The notes beneath the pieces were generated by a model, which saw nothing but the letters and a program-made list of their open reading frames with translations, did no database searches and was not told where the DNA came from. This document shows, in pieces, positions 1-12,188 of a stretch of DNA of 64,000 nt; positions within the stretch are counted from its first letter, which is position 1, and every line of letters begins with the position of its first letter. Both the position numbers and the translations under genes were made by a program. The stretch covers positions 68,309,158-68,373,157 of the forward strand of contig NC_080583.1 in the NCBI RefSeq assembly GCF_029962835.1, written 5' to 3'. The stretch comes from Magnolia sinica (lineage: Eukaryota; Streptophyta; Magnoliopsida; Magnoliales; Magnoliaceae).

Positions 1-2905
1 TTAAAGGAGAGTACACAACAAATAGACTTGAAAAGGCTTACAATAGTTAATAGGATCACAAAATCCATTCACAAGAATTTTGTTTTCAACTAAAAAATTT
101 ATAATTCATAAGAATTTATTCTTACTGAAAGTCTTAAGAAATCATCATTGAATAATCATGATATTTATTGACAGTGGTCGTAGCTGTCACAAAGAAGACA
201 CGTGCATAATGTGGCCAATGTTTGTACAAGGCCAGGTCCTCTGTAATGTTTGAAGGCATAGATCTCTCTACAACTTTGCCTGAGGGGCCCACTGTTGTTT
301 GTGCATGGAATCCCACTTGTCCATATGTCTTTTCACCAAGAAAGTGAGATGTACAAAAAATAAGGCGGCTTCAACAATCGCATGGCCTATCTAATGATTG
401 CATAGACCTTACTTTTGGGGCATCACATCATCATGGTAGAGTTCATTAGATTGGGATTTGGATGGCATATATACAATACGGTGGACCCACATACTAGTTG
501 AATAAAGTTTATACCTTGGTGAATAAGCTCTAGGCATGTTAATAATTTTTTACTAACTTTAATAACCTTAACACGCATGTGAACAGAGAGTTGTAGAGAG
601 AGCTCTGTCTACAACGTTTGCATGAGGATCTGACCTCTTTATCACCATCTCAGTTGAAATGTTTACAATACAAAATTTCTTTGTGGCCAGTATTTATGCC
701 CTCCTGGTTGATAGCTACACCCTTTCTCAGCGTTTAGTAATACAAAAGTACACATTGGTGCTGCTTTGCTACCAAAAAGAAGAATGTACTGCAAAAAATA
801 AAGAAAAAGAAAGGGTGTAGCTGAAAACTGCAATTTCATCCTCTTGAATGAACTCGAAAGTGAAAGAAGACACAGACAAATCTGAAATTTTAACTAAAAT
901 ATTCCATAATTCACCAGATTCAGCAATCATATATGGCAACGGAAGCCAAGAAAACAACAAATTGAAATCGGTAGATCTAGAGAGAAACAGTTACTAGCAT
1001 GCATGAAATTTGAAAGAGCGACAGAAAGAGATAGAGAGAGGAAGAGATCAAACAAGTACAGAGCACTAATAACCAAACCTACTGCCTCATCTGTACGAAA
1101 TAGGTACAGAGCGCAGAACATCCATGTTTTCCTCACATTAAGGATTTACAGATTGTCAAATGTCAAAAAAAAAAAAATTGTTTATACGATGTCTTACCAT
1201 TGCCATGTAATATTGTGTTGGGAGCTGCAAAAATCAAGCAAAATCATATCAATAAATGTTAGGATAGCATGTTTATATTGCAAAAAATTCTATGCTAGAT
1301 GCACAAGGACTGATGAACTGTGCTTGGAACAAGAAAAGCTAGACTGTTGGTCAGTTTCTATCACTTAACTTATTGTGATTCACTTTCTGTACAAGTGGTA
1401 CACATACAAGCGCCCTCCAATAGAATGGTTAGGATTGTCAAGGTTTTTTTATTTGATTTTGAGTATGGCCCATCCAAGGTATAGCCTACTTGATGATTGG
1501 ATTCAATCTCATACACCGCAACAAAAGTCAAATCACTGATAAGTTGAACAAAAAGAAGTGACAAACACTATAATCTAGATACTTGGTATTGTTACTAATT
1601 TTAGGCTATTAATTTGTTATCTTTTCCTGTGAACTAAATAAGAAGTATGTAGCCCATGTAACACCTCAGCACACATCAAGGCATAAGCCCCACCCCAAAG
1701 GGACGGGCTGCCTCAACTAGGCCTCATGCCTTTAAAAACCTTTTTGACAGCTAAGATAAGAATAACAAGATCACTAGACAAAGTTCAAATAACAAATGGT
1801 AAATAAAATTCAGCATCAAATGCTAACTAAATGAGATTGGGATCATGAAATACACAATAAATACACAATCAAGACTACTGAAATTTTCCATTGCAATTTG
1901 GATCTGACCATTTTCATTGAACCCATTTGTTTAATAGCCACCAATTTGAGGGTAAGGCTCATCTGGTCAGAGTATTTCAGGTCACTCTCCACATCCAGCA
2001 TGATTTGGATGATCAAGACAAGCATGTATTTATGCCATAGTAAGCAAGGATGAGTTGTTCTGATCCAGCAAGTTGCACCTTGCCTGATGATACCTTTTGT
2101 TTGTGGTATTGGAGCCTTAATTTTTGAATGTTAAGGAAAGTGATTACAATTTAATTAGAACACAAGGGAACAAACTTTAAAGTTCTGTTACACTTAGTCA
2201 CACATCACTCCTTAGGATTCATGTCCACGCAAACATTCCAATGAATCAAGTGTTCATTCCAATCATAATTCAAATCAGGAAATGGCCTTAGATATGACTA
2301 ATTGGAAAATCACGACATAGCATCCTTTGGAAGAGAGAGTTTTAGTGGTGAATGGTTACCGAAAGGACGAGAAAAGATAGAACTCTGCCATAGGAAACAA
2401 ATGAAATGTAGCAATAATAACTTTTTTAAGAGCAAATGTAGCAATAATAACTACTGAACAAATAACCAAAACGGGTAGATACATTCATCCATCATGAATA
2501 ACAGAAGCATATGTTTAATGGATTAAAACCCCAACAAACTATACTAATAGACCGTGATACGCAAAAACAGAATCAACTTCAAACCTTTTAATTATTCACA
2601 TCTAATGATGAAAAGGTGAGTTACAAAACTGGTTGGAAAAAATATTAAATGATGTTATCGCCAGCAGATATCATACACTAAAAAATAAAAATAAAAATAA
2701 CAGCATTCAACACAATTTTCAAGTCGAATTTGGGAATTTCTTCCCAAAAGGAATATCAAAGTGAAATAATGGAATTTATTATGAGAATCAAAACATACAA
2801 AACGAGATTTTTAGAAAATGCATTTTTTGAGCAAATCATGACACAGATATGCATTAGGCACGAAAATTGAGAAATTTGGGGGGAAATCTGATACTGGAAT
2901 GGTAC
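1..2905. other. Non-coding or intron-like DNA, no firm gene
   Basis: AT-rich sequence without a convincing gene. The one exon-like stretch is on the minus strand at about 134-330, open for some 65 codons and ending at a stop near 134, with residues such as KHWPHYARVFFVTAT; I do not recognise it. Another open stretch, at about 1843-2025 (minus), shows no family features. A run of short repeats ('gtagcaataataac') occurs near 2410-2450. If the UBP1-like exon at 2906-3016 was part of a larger gene on the minus strand, this region would be its first intron and beyond, but I could not find any RRM-coding exon in it. Confidence 0.4.
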
Positions 2906-3016
2906 CTGAGACATGGTAGCCGCGAGGACGCCGGGATGGTAGAGTTGCTGCTTCTGTAGCAATGCCTGTTGGATCAGGGCTTCTTGTTGTTGCTGCTGCT
3001 TCAATCTCTACTGCAT
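2906..3016 (-). pseudogene. UBP1-like RNA-binding protein, first-exon fragment with premature stop
   Basis: Read on the minus strand from ATG at 3016, the codons give Met-Gln, then TAG, then RLKQQQQQ, a glutamine-rich stretch, and LYHPGVLAA. It ends at a good splice donor (CAG|GTACC at 2906/2905). The N-terminus of plant oligouridylate-binding protein UBP1 has this same form: Met-Gln, basic residues, poly-Gln, then a LYHPG motif before the first RRM. The stop sits where a Gln codon (CAG) is expected, so a single C-to-T change would explain it. None of the three RRM domains is visible downstream on the minus strand in this window. The piece lies just left of a CACTA subterminal array, so it may be a gene fragment captured by that transposon, or a decayed host exon next to which the transposon landed. 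The family resemblance is from memory of the family, not a search. Confidence 0.55.
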
Positions 3017-3400
3017 TCTCCCAACCTTCTTGAATGTATTGTCCAGGAACCCAATGGACAAAACAGCAAATCTGAGGCAGGAACCCTAGAAAGGAACGAC
3101 GAAGAAGGATTCTAGCTCTTTTACAGAGATTGAAGTTGAGAAGACGAGAAAAAAGGAGTAAAATCTACGAATAGGGAGCAGAAACCCTAGGCAAAAAAGC
3201 AAAGAAAGAGATCGAGGTCTTGACAAGTTCTTCAAAGATCGAAGAAATCAAAGAGATTTGTAGAAAATTAAATGAAAAAAAAAGGAGGGATGATTGAGGT
3301 GTGAAAATCCCAGGGGAAAACCCTAAAAAGAGAAAGAGGATCTCTCTCGCTCGCTCGCACAATGAGTGAGAAAAGGAGTCAGGGAAAAAGCATCCATGCG
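3017..3400 (-). promoter_or_regulatory. 5' leader-like region of the UBP1-like fragment
   Basis: Immediately upstream (minus strand) of the UBP1-like exon is pyrimidine-rich sequence with CTCTCTCGC-type runs and repeated 'accct' motifs. This resembles plant 5' untranslated leaders. It ends abruptly at about 3400, where the CACTA hairpin repeats start. I see no clear TATA box. Confidence 0.35.
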
Positions 3401-4735
3401 CGCCTGTCGACTTTTAGCCTCGGTTCCTATGCAACCGAGGCTAAAAAGTAGACGTTTGGCCTCGGTTCCTCTACAAACCGAGGCTAAAAAGTCCGATTTC
3501 ATTTGAATTTAAAAAAAAAAAATTTCAGAATTTTTAATTATTTGAAATTTCTCAATTTTAAAAAAATTTCCAATTTTTTTCAAGATTCTCAAATTCAAAA
3601 TTCTTATTATTTTTTTCAAAAATTTCAAAATTTTTCAAATTTCTTATTTTTTTTTAAATTCTCAATTAAAAAAAAATCATACTTTTTCATAATTATCTTT
3701 TATTCTTAATTTTTCAAAAAAAATATTTCTTAATTTTTTACAAGTTCTCTAAATTTTAAAAAATTCTTAGTTCTTAAAAAATTCATAATTCAAATCTTTT
3801 TCAAAACTCTCAAAAAAAAAAAATTCAAAATTCTCAATTCTTTCCCAATTGTCTCCATTTTTTTTCCAAAATTCTCAATTTTTTCACAGTTGTAAAAAAA
3901 TTTAAAAATTATTAATTCTTTTAATATTCTCAATTTTTTAAAATATTCTTGAATGTAGACTTTTGGCCTCGGTTCTTATGCAACGGAGGCTAAAAAGTAG
4001 ACTTTTGGCCTCGGTTCCCATGTAACTGAGGCTAAAAAGTAGACTTTTCACCTCAGTTCTTATGCAACTGAGGCTAAAAGGCAGACTTTTCGCCTCGGTT
4101 CCTATGCAACTGAGGCTAAAAAGTAGACTTTTTGCCTCGCTTCCTATGCAACTAAGGTTAAAATGTAGACTTCTGGCCTCGGTTCCTATGCAACCAGGCT
4201 AAAAAGTAGACCTTTCGCCTTGGTTCCTATGCAACTGAGGCTAAAAAGTAGACCTTTCGCCTCGGTTCCTATGCAACTGAGGCTAAAAAGTAGACTTTTC
4301 GCCTCGGTTCCTATGCAACTGAGGCTAAAAAGTAGATTTTTCGCTTTGGTTCCTATGCAACTGAGGCTAAAAAGTAGACTTTTCACCTCGGTTCCTATGC
4401 AACGGAGGCTAAAAATTATACCTTTTGCCTCGGTTCCTATGTAACTGAGGCTAAAATGTAGACCTTTTGCCTTGGTTCCTATGCAACTAAGGCTAAAAAG
4501 TATACCTTTCGCCTCAGTTCCTATGCAGCTGAGGCTAAAAAGCAAACCTTTCGCCTTGGTTACTATGCAACTGAGGCTAAAAAGTAGACTTTTAGCCTCA
4601 GTTCCAAAGCAACTGAGGCGAAAAATGAACTTTTAGCCTCAATTCCTTAGCAACTGAGGCTAAAAAGCACATTTAGCCTCCATTTTTTCAACCGAGGCTA
4701 AAAAATTGAGGCTAAAGGCCTACTTTCTTGTAGTG
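3401..4735. mobile_element. CACTA (En/Spm) transposon, right terminal and subterminal region
   Basis: The last bases, TTTCTTGTAGTG ending at 4735, are the inverse of the classic plant CACTA terminus CACTACAAGAAA. The region is a subterminal array of an about 42-bp unit, each with an inner inverted repeat (AGCCTCGGTT ... AACCGAGGCT). There are two units at about 3415-3490, an AT-rich homopolymer-like spacer at about 3495-3955, then about 18 units at 3960-4720. CACTA elements carry such hairpin repeats as transposase binding sites. The matching left end CACTACAAGAAA is not visible between position 1 and 4735, so the element either starts left of the window or has lost that end. Just outside the right end lies Athila LTR sequence lacking its terminal ~13 bases, so the CACTA went into that LTR. 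Long open frames over the array (14-residue repeats) are artefacts of the 42-bp period. Confidence 0.85.
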
Positions 4736-6809
4736 AGTATAGGGTTGTGATGTAGTAATAAACTCGGTGAGACCGAGGTCGAATCCACAAGTACTGAACC
4801 TTGTACATAATCTGAAAATAACCAGAAATAGAACTAGAATAAGATGAAATCAAAATCAAGTGAAATATGAGGGAATAATGATGAAAAATATTAATCTAAA
4901 AGTTGTAGAAATCAAAGGTAGTAAACTATGCTTGATTCACAAACTCAACTGGACTTCTTTTGATCTAGTTTTCAAAAGATAAGACGGATGTAAATTAGAA
5001 TGGATTCCATCACCAAACTATGCCCATGAGACATAGTAAACAATAGAATTAAACCAATCCACAGCCAATCTGAGAGATGTATGAATGTTAGGAAGGATTC
5101 CATCATCCAATCATGTCCAAGGGGCGATGGTGAATAACAGGGCTTCCTAACTGCATAATCACAATAAGGGAAATGACATACTCAAAGCCATCACATTTCT
5201 ATTGTAATTTAAGTCACAACACATCATTAAAAACTAAAAGCATTCCTTAAAATCAAACTAGAATCAGTATTAATTCAAAAGTATGAATCAAAACCATAGA
5301 ATTAGTCCCATCACGCCACAAGCTTCACCTCTTAGCCCTAGCTAAGAGGTTTAGCACAATATAATAGGACTAAAGCTCTTAAAAATCATAGTAAAAATAG
5401 CAAGCAAAGCAATTAAAAAAAAACTCTGAAATACTCTCTTTCTCTCTTCTGACGTCCAGCCGTGGATTGAATGGCTGCACTCTCTGTCTTTTTTCCTTTT
5501 TTTTTTCTTTTTATAGCTGTGAAAGGCGGTGGAGTGGAGTGCGTAGAGAGTGGTTGGTTGTTAAGAGAAGGCAGCTTCCGTGCGAAGAGGCGGTGGCTGG
5601 GTAAGGGTGTTTACGCAGTTGCAGCGTCCGCAACACATTTCGCAGGAAAGGCTACGCAGCAGATCACGTCTGAAGGGGACTTTCGGCTCCAAGTGTAGGA
5701 TTTGAGCCATTCAGGCTACATGACTCTGGTCGGTCCCACTTTGGGATGTTTTTGGACGATCCGGATCGTTAGACTGATCCTCTCTATGGACGTGTAATAG
5801 CCCGAAAAATCCAAGCGAATTCCAAACACACTATACATGCGTAATCCATACGCAGGGGAGCTGTACTGAAGCTTGGTGGGGCCCATGAAAGATGTCAACA
5901 GAGAGATCCGACCCGTCCATTGAATTCCTCTCAGAGTTTCATTCAGGAAGGTTTGTTTTTTCTCAGGTTTAGTGTGGCCCACGGAATCTGTAAAGCCACC
6001 GTCTGTCTTCCATTTGGACGATCGAAAACCGATCTCCGATGTCTTGTGAAATTTCGCCACCTAGGCCTGAGTTATAGGGTCCATGTGAATCTCATGGACG
6101 GTCCGGATCGGACCGTTGATGTAGGATGGTGGCCCACTGACGTTCAACGGCAAGCTCTATTTGAAACAGAGAACGACAACTGCTGTTTTTTTACTGTAGT
6201 CAGTCAACACCATGTTGACTGACTTCACTTGCTTGGTGCACAGCGGTTGTGCATCGACTGTGCACTCACACTCATGAATGTGGGGTCCACCTTGATGTAA
6301 ATGAGAGATCTGATCCGTCCATCCTTTTTCTCATCTCATTTAAACTGTCAAGACCAATTTTGAAGCATATCCAGATAGCAGGTGGGCCCCACATCAGGGA
6401 TTTAGTGGTTGATCTGACCGTTAGGCCACTTACACAAGGATCCGGGGGCTTAAATTTGATGTGTACGGTTAATTTGTGGTCCTTAGGCTATGTATGAAGT
6501 TTCGAATCGAATGGATGGTGGGAACCCTGTGATCTTGCATTCTAGATGACTTTCAGGCCTCTTTAGTGTGACACACGTGATTTTCTTGAATCTCGGCCAT
6601 GTAAAATCATCGATCTCGGTCCCCTGGAGTCCGTACCTTGCCTTGGTGACTTCAGAGCGTCAAGTCCATGCTTTTAGTACCCTTTTTCAGTTTAGGATCA
6701 TAAGTACATCCTGCATCATAAACACGATTAAGCTAGGCTGTTAAACAGTATCATGCTCGTAAAAGCAAGTAATAACTGGGGTCTAATATGCAATATTTGA
6801 CCCTCAACA
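4736..6809 (-). mobile_element. Athila-type solo LTR, inverted
   Basis: This stretch is the reverse complement of the LTR family seen at 32877-34933 and 60388-62820. It begins with the complement of the LTR 3' end (tatagggttgtgatgtag), contains the shared 'cacctcttagccctagc' block near 5327, and ends with the complement of the LTR 5' start (caatatttgaccctcaaca, ending 6809). No internal retrotransposon sequence is attached on either side, so it is a solo LTR or a remnant. Its 3' terminal ~13 bases are missing where the CACTA terminus abuts at 4735. Unrelated-looking open frames within it (for example near 5716-6222) have no domain features. Confidence 0.85.
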
Positions 6810-7175
6810 TGAGACCTCGGATGGGTAGGCTTAGATCGGCTTGTGCCACCTCCGTTATATTTTGGAGAATTGGACGGAAACCGAAGGCTTTACACTTTAA
6901 CCGTCTTGGGTATGTATATTGTAGCTTGTATAATCCCCATTTTGGGTGATCACCACAATTGAAATTGTATTTTTTAATATTAGCCCTATATTTCTGAATA
7001 TTTCATTATCTCTACCTCGCTTTGGATCCTCTAAGTGAATTGTGGTACTCTGATTATCCGTGTGTTGAATGAATGTGAATCTGAATGAGATCACATGTGC
7101 ATTCTCATTGAGTTAACACCCGAGAACTCGGGATTGAGGTTTCTATATTCGGGTGTTGATTTTCGGGGCGTTACA
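6810..7175 (+). mobile_element. 3' end of an older Ty3/gypsy-type LTR
   Basis: The segment ends in 'ttttcggggcgttaca' (to 7175). This is the usual 3' end of plant gypsy LTRs that start TGTAACACCC or TGTAATAACCC. Its left part is cut by the inverted Athila LTR ending at 6809, which suggests the Athila LTR inserted into this one. The start of the older LTR is not visible in the window. Confidence 0.55.
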
Positions 7176-9036
7176 TGTCCAGATGTGGTTTTATGAATAT
7201 TTAAAACAAAAGTCATCAAATATACCCCAACGGATATCCAGTTCACTTCCTTCGGCCACCGCAACATCCTCTGCACTAAAACCAATTACTCTTTCATCGA
7301 GTACATGAATTTCTTCCTTTCTTTTACCCTCAACAAGTCCAATTACACCTTTTGCCCCTTCGAGAATAAAGAGTTCGGTTTGATATAGTTCACTGAAGAA
7401 TACGAATAGACCGACATCGAAACGACAAACTTCAAGGATGTGGCCTGGAAAAGTTATCTGACATATAGAGATTTAACATATGGTGGCACTATAGACACAT
7501 GCGTTAGTGCCAAAGATGGCATTAAGCAATATTACACCAATTTCTTACTCATCGGTTTGGTTTAGCCCAAGGTAACCATTTCCCTTTCCTACACTAGACT
7601 TATAATCAACCTCCAACTCATCGGCCAGTCGCAGACTCGGTTGCCATTTTCCAGACTCTTCATAAAGGATTTAAGTCCCTCACTTCACCCTTCATGCTCT
7701 CTCTCTTCGACAATGGCCACAATATTTAGATTCCTTCACCTCTTGGTGGAAGAATTATTATGGGACTCTGATCAGTGAGTCTCATGAATTAATAATCGGT
7801 TGACTTTCTTCTTCATCAAAGGTGGAAATCTTTGGTCGAAAATAAGTAAAATAAAGAAAGCACTAAGAAGTTGATCACTCCTCTGCCAACCGTGCCTTAG
7901 AGAACAACGCGATCAAGAAAAGCCACCTCGACCACATCGGCTGTCATATCTCCAACGCCAATAAAGACGGTCACCCCTTCTATTCCTCTAATAAAGATGG
8001 TCGAGCCAACTCAACTTGAGCTGAAGCGTTAGAAAATCATAAAGGTAGTTCCAACCACGATGGTTCTAGTAGATCTAACCATGATGGTTCTAACTATGGC
8101 TTCAATTCCAACACTCACAATCCCATTGACCATCTCAAAGTTCTCATAGCTAGAACCGCTTGTAACGAATGACTCACCTTGCTCTACCTGTAACATCTGG
8201 TCAAACTACTTCAAGTATTTCTTCCTTGGCCAAAGCTATTGCGGATTTTGAAAAGTATTACAAAACTAAGTTTTGGCTGGCTGGGTCCTCACTCTTGCCC
8301 GGGTGGTAGACTCTTAGGAGTTTCAACTCTGGGTCAAGGGTTCGAGTACCCATAAGTGGTGAAATTCCACCAGCGTGAGTGTGTGCGGTGTGTGTGCGTG
8401 TGTAAAAAAAAAGTTTTTGCTGGGTATCTCTCCTGATAAATACTCTTGGGAGATAAAAGAGGCGTATAAAAGACATAAAGATGCACACTTCAATAGGACT
8501 TTTCATAAATAACAGCGTGAAACTGAAAGATTAAATGACCCTAATCTTCTTTTTGATCGATATCTCAAGCCATATCATCCTAATCCTCTTCATTTTCCTC
8601 ACGCCAACTGAGCTTTGGCTTTAGTCGTCAATCCCACTAAAAGTTCACCAACGGATAAGCGATTCATTACTATTGTTGTTCGGTCAGATCTAGGTAGATG
8701 TTACTTCAACATTATGCTCTTTCTTTTATGTAGTGATTATGTAATTCCCTTTATTGACTTGTCTTCTTTTCTTCAGTAATAAGGGAACTCTCGGTCACTA
8801 AAAAGTCAATTGCTACATCAACCCTCTAGACCGAGGAATCCGCTCCAATCATCCATGTCGATGTTGCTCAGCCCTAGGCCGAAGTATTTGAAGTTTCAGA
8901 ATTAGAAAGGACTATGAGCGACATTCGACAATATTTAGATTAAATTGAAGGCCAAGAGAAGATAATAATATACAAACCTATGGAATCTTTCCATATTCTT
9001 TTGTAATCCATAACCTTCACCAGAATAAAGGTTGCA
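7176..9036 (+). pseudogene. Decayed coding-like region, unrecognised (left part)
   Basis: The plus strand reads as a protein-like sequence with scattered stops and frameshifts, for example NYSFIEYMNFF near 7280-7330 and FKDVAWKSYLTYRDLTYGG near 7430-7490. Amino-acid composition and codon usage look coding, but no frame is open for long. I do not recognise a family. The same kind of sequence resumes at 12189-13642 and again at 28480-28670, so this appears to be one old coding locus or element broken by later insertions. A mobile-element-derived gene of the plant mobile domain type is possible but unproven. Confidence 0.4.
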
Positions 9037-9051
9037 TGGTACCACCCAAAA

Positions 9052-9053
<2 letters not shown>

Positions 9054-9107
<54 letters not shown>
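9054..9107. repeat. (AT)n microsatellite
   Basis: An uninterrupted AT dinucleotide run of about 25 units lies close to the left boundary of the probable solo LTR. Confidence 0.95.
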
Positions 9108-9111
<4 letters not shown>

Positions 9112-10132
9112 TCGCCCATGTTGTCACTTATTGACCCTTGACGCTCGAGGTGAGCCTATACGTAGATGATACCAGTAAAGAACCGCACAAATTTGATTAA
9201 CCAACCATATGAAGCCAACGAATCTGCCTGATCACTTAAACTTCAAGTCTAACCTCGTGAATTATTCATATAGGGCCCAAATCTAACTGACTAATCAAGA
9301 CAAACGTAACTAAATTAAAGATCTACCCAAAAATCGAGCCAACTATGGCCCGGATCTTAACTAATGGACCAAATCAACCCGGTCACTCATTTAGCCTAAG
9401 AACCAATGATCTAGAGTGATCATGACCAAATAACCATTTTTGCTAATTTCAAATAGGCCACACTATGAACTTAGTTAATCCAGACCTTAACAACTACGCC
9501 TAAGAAATCTCCCTACCCAATTCATTTGAAAAATGCCCTGATTATTTGAACAAGCTTTAGATCGCTTGTTAGTGGGCCACTAGTTTCGAAATTATAGAAT
9601 AATGTTCATCTCACTGGGCTTGACATCTATCGTAGATGGTGGACCCAAACGATGCCCCAAACCGCACAACTTGGACCGTGAAGGTAGAGCTTGAAAGGTG
9701 CGACTCTCCGGGACTTGAAACCTGAAACTTAAATGAGTTGGCCTCGCCACTAAAATGGTAAAGTTGTGACTTTCCAACCATTGAATTGCAGCTAAACTCG
9801 GGCCATGAGTTAAGGATATTTTCCTACTCATATCCATATAACCGGGGCCCTGATCAAACATCGGTGATCGTTGATCACAAATTAGACCCCTGCAATCAAT
9901 TGCCACATCCATTTGCCACCAAACTTTGGACAGCCCCTCATCAGACTACGGGACACCTATCCCATGGCACAGATGGGCCAGGGGGCCACTGGGATAACCC
10001 CAAGGACCATAAATGAACCTCATAAGGTCATATGCAATAAGACTTGCCACCCTAGGGCCATTTGAACTAAAATTCAAACTATATAAGCTCAAAACACTCT
10101 TTCCCTCACTCCCATACGAATTTTTTCAGTAA

Positions 10133-10136
<4 letters not shown>

Positions 10137-10168
<32 letters not shown>
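10137..10168. repeat. (GA)n microsatellite
   Basis: A run of about 16 GA dinucleotides. GA/CT runs are common in plant leaders and LTRs; no further inference is made. Confidence 0.95.
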
Positions 10169-10171
<3 letters not shown>

Positions 10172-12188
10172 AAGGGGTGGGAATTGAGAGAATTCCCTCT
10201 CCTACACGACCTCATGTCAGAAACCGCATCTTCGCCACCACAAGAGGCGATTTGCTGCGATTAAAAGGTAACCACCCTATCATCTCCATAATTTCAGCAA
10301 AAGGAGCCACATGCATGTGTCATAACCTACAAATCCATGTGACACAAGTTCTGACGCGTCAACCCAGGAGCCTGACACCCCAAAAGCCACTCTGCGAGCC
10401 TTCAGCAACCCCTAGTTGCAGACCATTAGCTATAGGTGGCCATTTATCTAATCTAGGCCGAAATTAGTGATTATGGGTGTAGAATTTTCTTGCATGTTAG
10501 TTGGATGCATGTTAATTGTGGAATTGGAGTGTTGTTTCAAATGTTTTCCGATTTTAGGGGAACTTGGGCTCTCAATCGCCGAAGATTCTTGCATTGCCTT
10601 AATTCCTGTTATTCATAACATAAAATTAGGACAGATTCCCTAAATCCCAAAATTTATAGAAAAATTTCGCAGCATGTCCCCTATGCACATGATTAATTAC
10701 TGATTTTCATTATATACATGATTGTTTCTCTGAAATTGAGCTTGTTTACATGCTTATTTGAATTCTTCCCTGTATTTAAGAATCTTGGATGAATCACGAT
10801 GACAATGTCTACAGTTTATTGCTATATATGTCTAAATCTTTCACAACTATGAGTAGATCGACACCTACGTTAATATGTTTCATTTATACACTGCTCCCTT
10901 TTCCGGATTGGCCAGCAATTTCAAAATCCGCATGGGCAGCCCCTCTGGTAGGGCCGCCCAATGGCTAATTTGACCCAACTAGTTGAAATACGGATAGTCG
11001 GCAGTAGTTGGACTATGCAAGACGTTGCTCTCAATGCCGTACGACTCATAGTTCATTTATAGGGGATAAATTGGCTCATAAGCTGGCCGACCATGCCCGT
11101 TAACCATGGTTGTAGATGCATGCTTGAACCTGAGACACCTTGCGCCCACTTGCGTCTACTGGTAACTAACTTGTTGCGGCCCACAAGTCTTGGGAGCTGA
11201 GCATGGTGGTATGGGACACTATGCCCGGGCTGTCGGCCTACGCTGGGGTGATGAGTCTCCCTGTAGTGACTGCGAGCAAGGACTCTTCCTTATAATTAAC
11301 CTCGCATTTTTTCTTTATTATTGGGAGTGACGAACCCAAACGGGCCAAGGATGGCGAGAGCAAGATTACCACGGCCGCCAGGGTCGCGTGATCAGAATAG
11401 GGCATTGATCTGTCAAGGTGTTCCAGTTTCTCCAAATTGCTGGTTGAATGAATGAAATTAATCAACGCGGGTAACATCTCACCATCACATCGCATTAGTT
11501 AGGTTGGCAACTCGGCAGTCGAGGTCAAATTGAGGGAGTGTTTAACATTAAGATCATTAGATGGTGTCACTCGAGGGAGTGTTGGAAGTAAGGGCATGCA
11601 TCAAATCATGAAACCATGCATATGCATTAATAAGAGTAGTTAGGATTTTGTGAATGATTGCTTTTCACTAATTTCGTCTATATATTAAATAATATGCGTA
11701 ACTTATTGTTGATGTTATCCATTGAGTTGATTACTCACTCCCACTCTGGGACGGTGTTTTAAAACACCAACCAAAACCTGTCTTAGATGCAGGGATTACA
11801 GAGCTCGACGAGCTTGATGGAGCGAGCGTGGATGATGACGAGTTGTCGTATTTCCAAAGTTTCGGCGGATCTTCATAGACCGCTATAGGATTAGCCATAG
11901 GGGCACAAGGCAGGGGTTCATTCATTTTTTTGAGATGATATATTTTGTGGGATGTAGTTCCCTCAAGTTTATTTACATTACCTTTTTGTTTGGATACGGA
12001 TTTACTTTATTTAGCTGCACATGAGTTCATCATATTGTTTTGATTTATGTTGCATGGTCCTCTTCGCTTCCCCATTGCTTATGAAACGAACTAACTATAC
12101 CGATTCTGAAAACCCAGTAGGGCATAAGTGGCACTCGGGAATTTGGGAGCCGAGTACCTACTCGGTCCCCAAAATTCAGGGTGTTACA

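Larger units (their letters stand above)
9037..12188 (+). mobile_element. Probable solo LTR, Ty3/gypsy type
   Basis: The right boundary 'aattcagggtgttaca' at 12188 is a typical gypsy LTR 3' end. The left boundary TGGTACCACCC at 9037 resembles a mutated TGTAACACCC start. Inside there is LTR-like, non-coding sequence with no protein domains. It includes an (AT)n tract near 9054-9107 and a (GA)n tract near 10137-10168. Coding-like DNA of similar character lies on both sides. I do not see a clear 5-bp target duplication (ttgca at left, gcgtc at right), so the left boundary is uncertain. Open frames at 9592-10467 and 11238-12311 show no recognisable motifs. Confidence 0.5.

Noticed and set aside
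4186..4545. Open frames on both strands with perfect 14-residue repeats
   Set aside because: They are produced by the 42-bp CACTA hairpin repeat, whose length is a multiple of three. There is no gene context.
3960..4720. CRISPR-like regularly spaced repeats
   Set aside because: This is a plant genome, the units are contiguous hairpins without unique spacers, and they end in a CACTA terminus.
5793..7175. A separate solo LTR from TGTAATAGCCC at 5793 to the ttaca end at 7175
   Set aside because: The 5793 phrase lies inside the inverted Athila LTR and aligns with a corresponding segment of the LTR at 32877, so the match to an LTR start is by chance.
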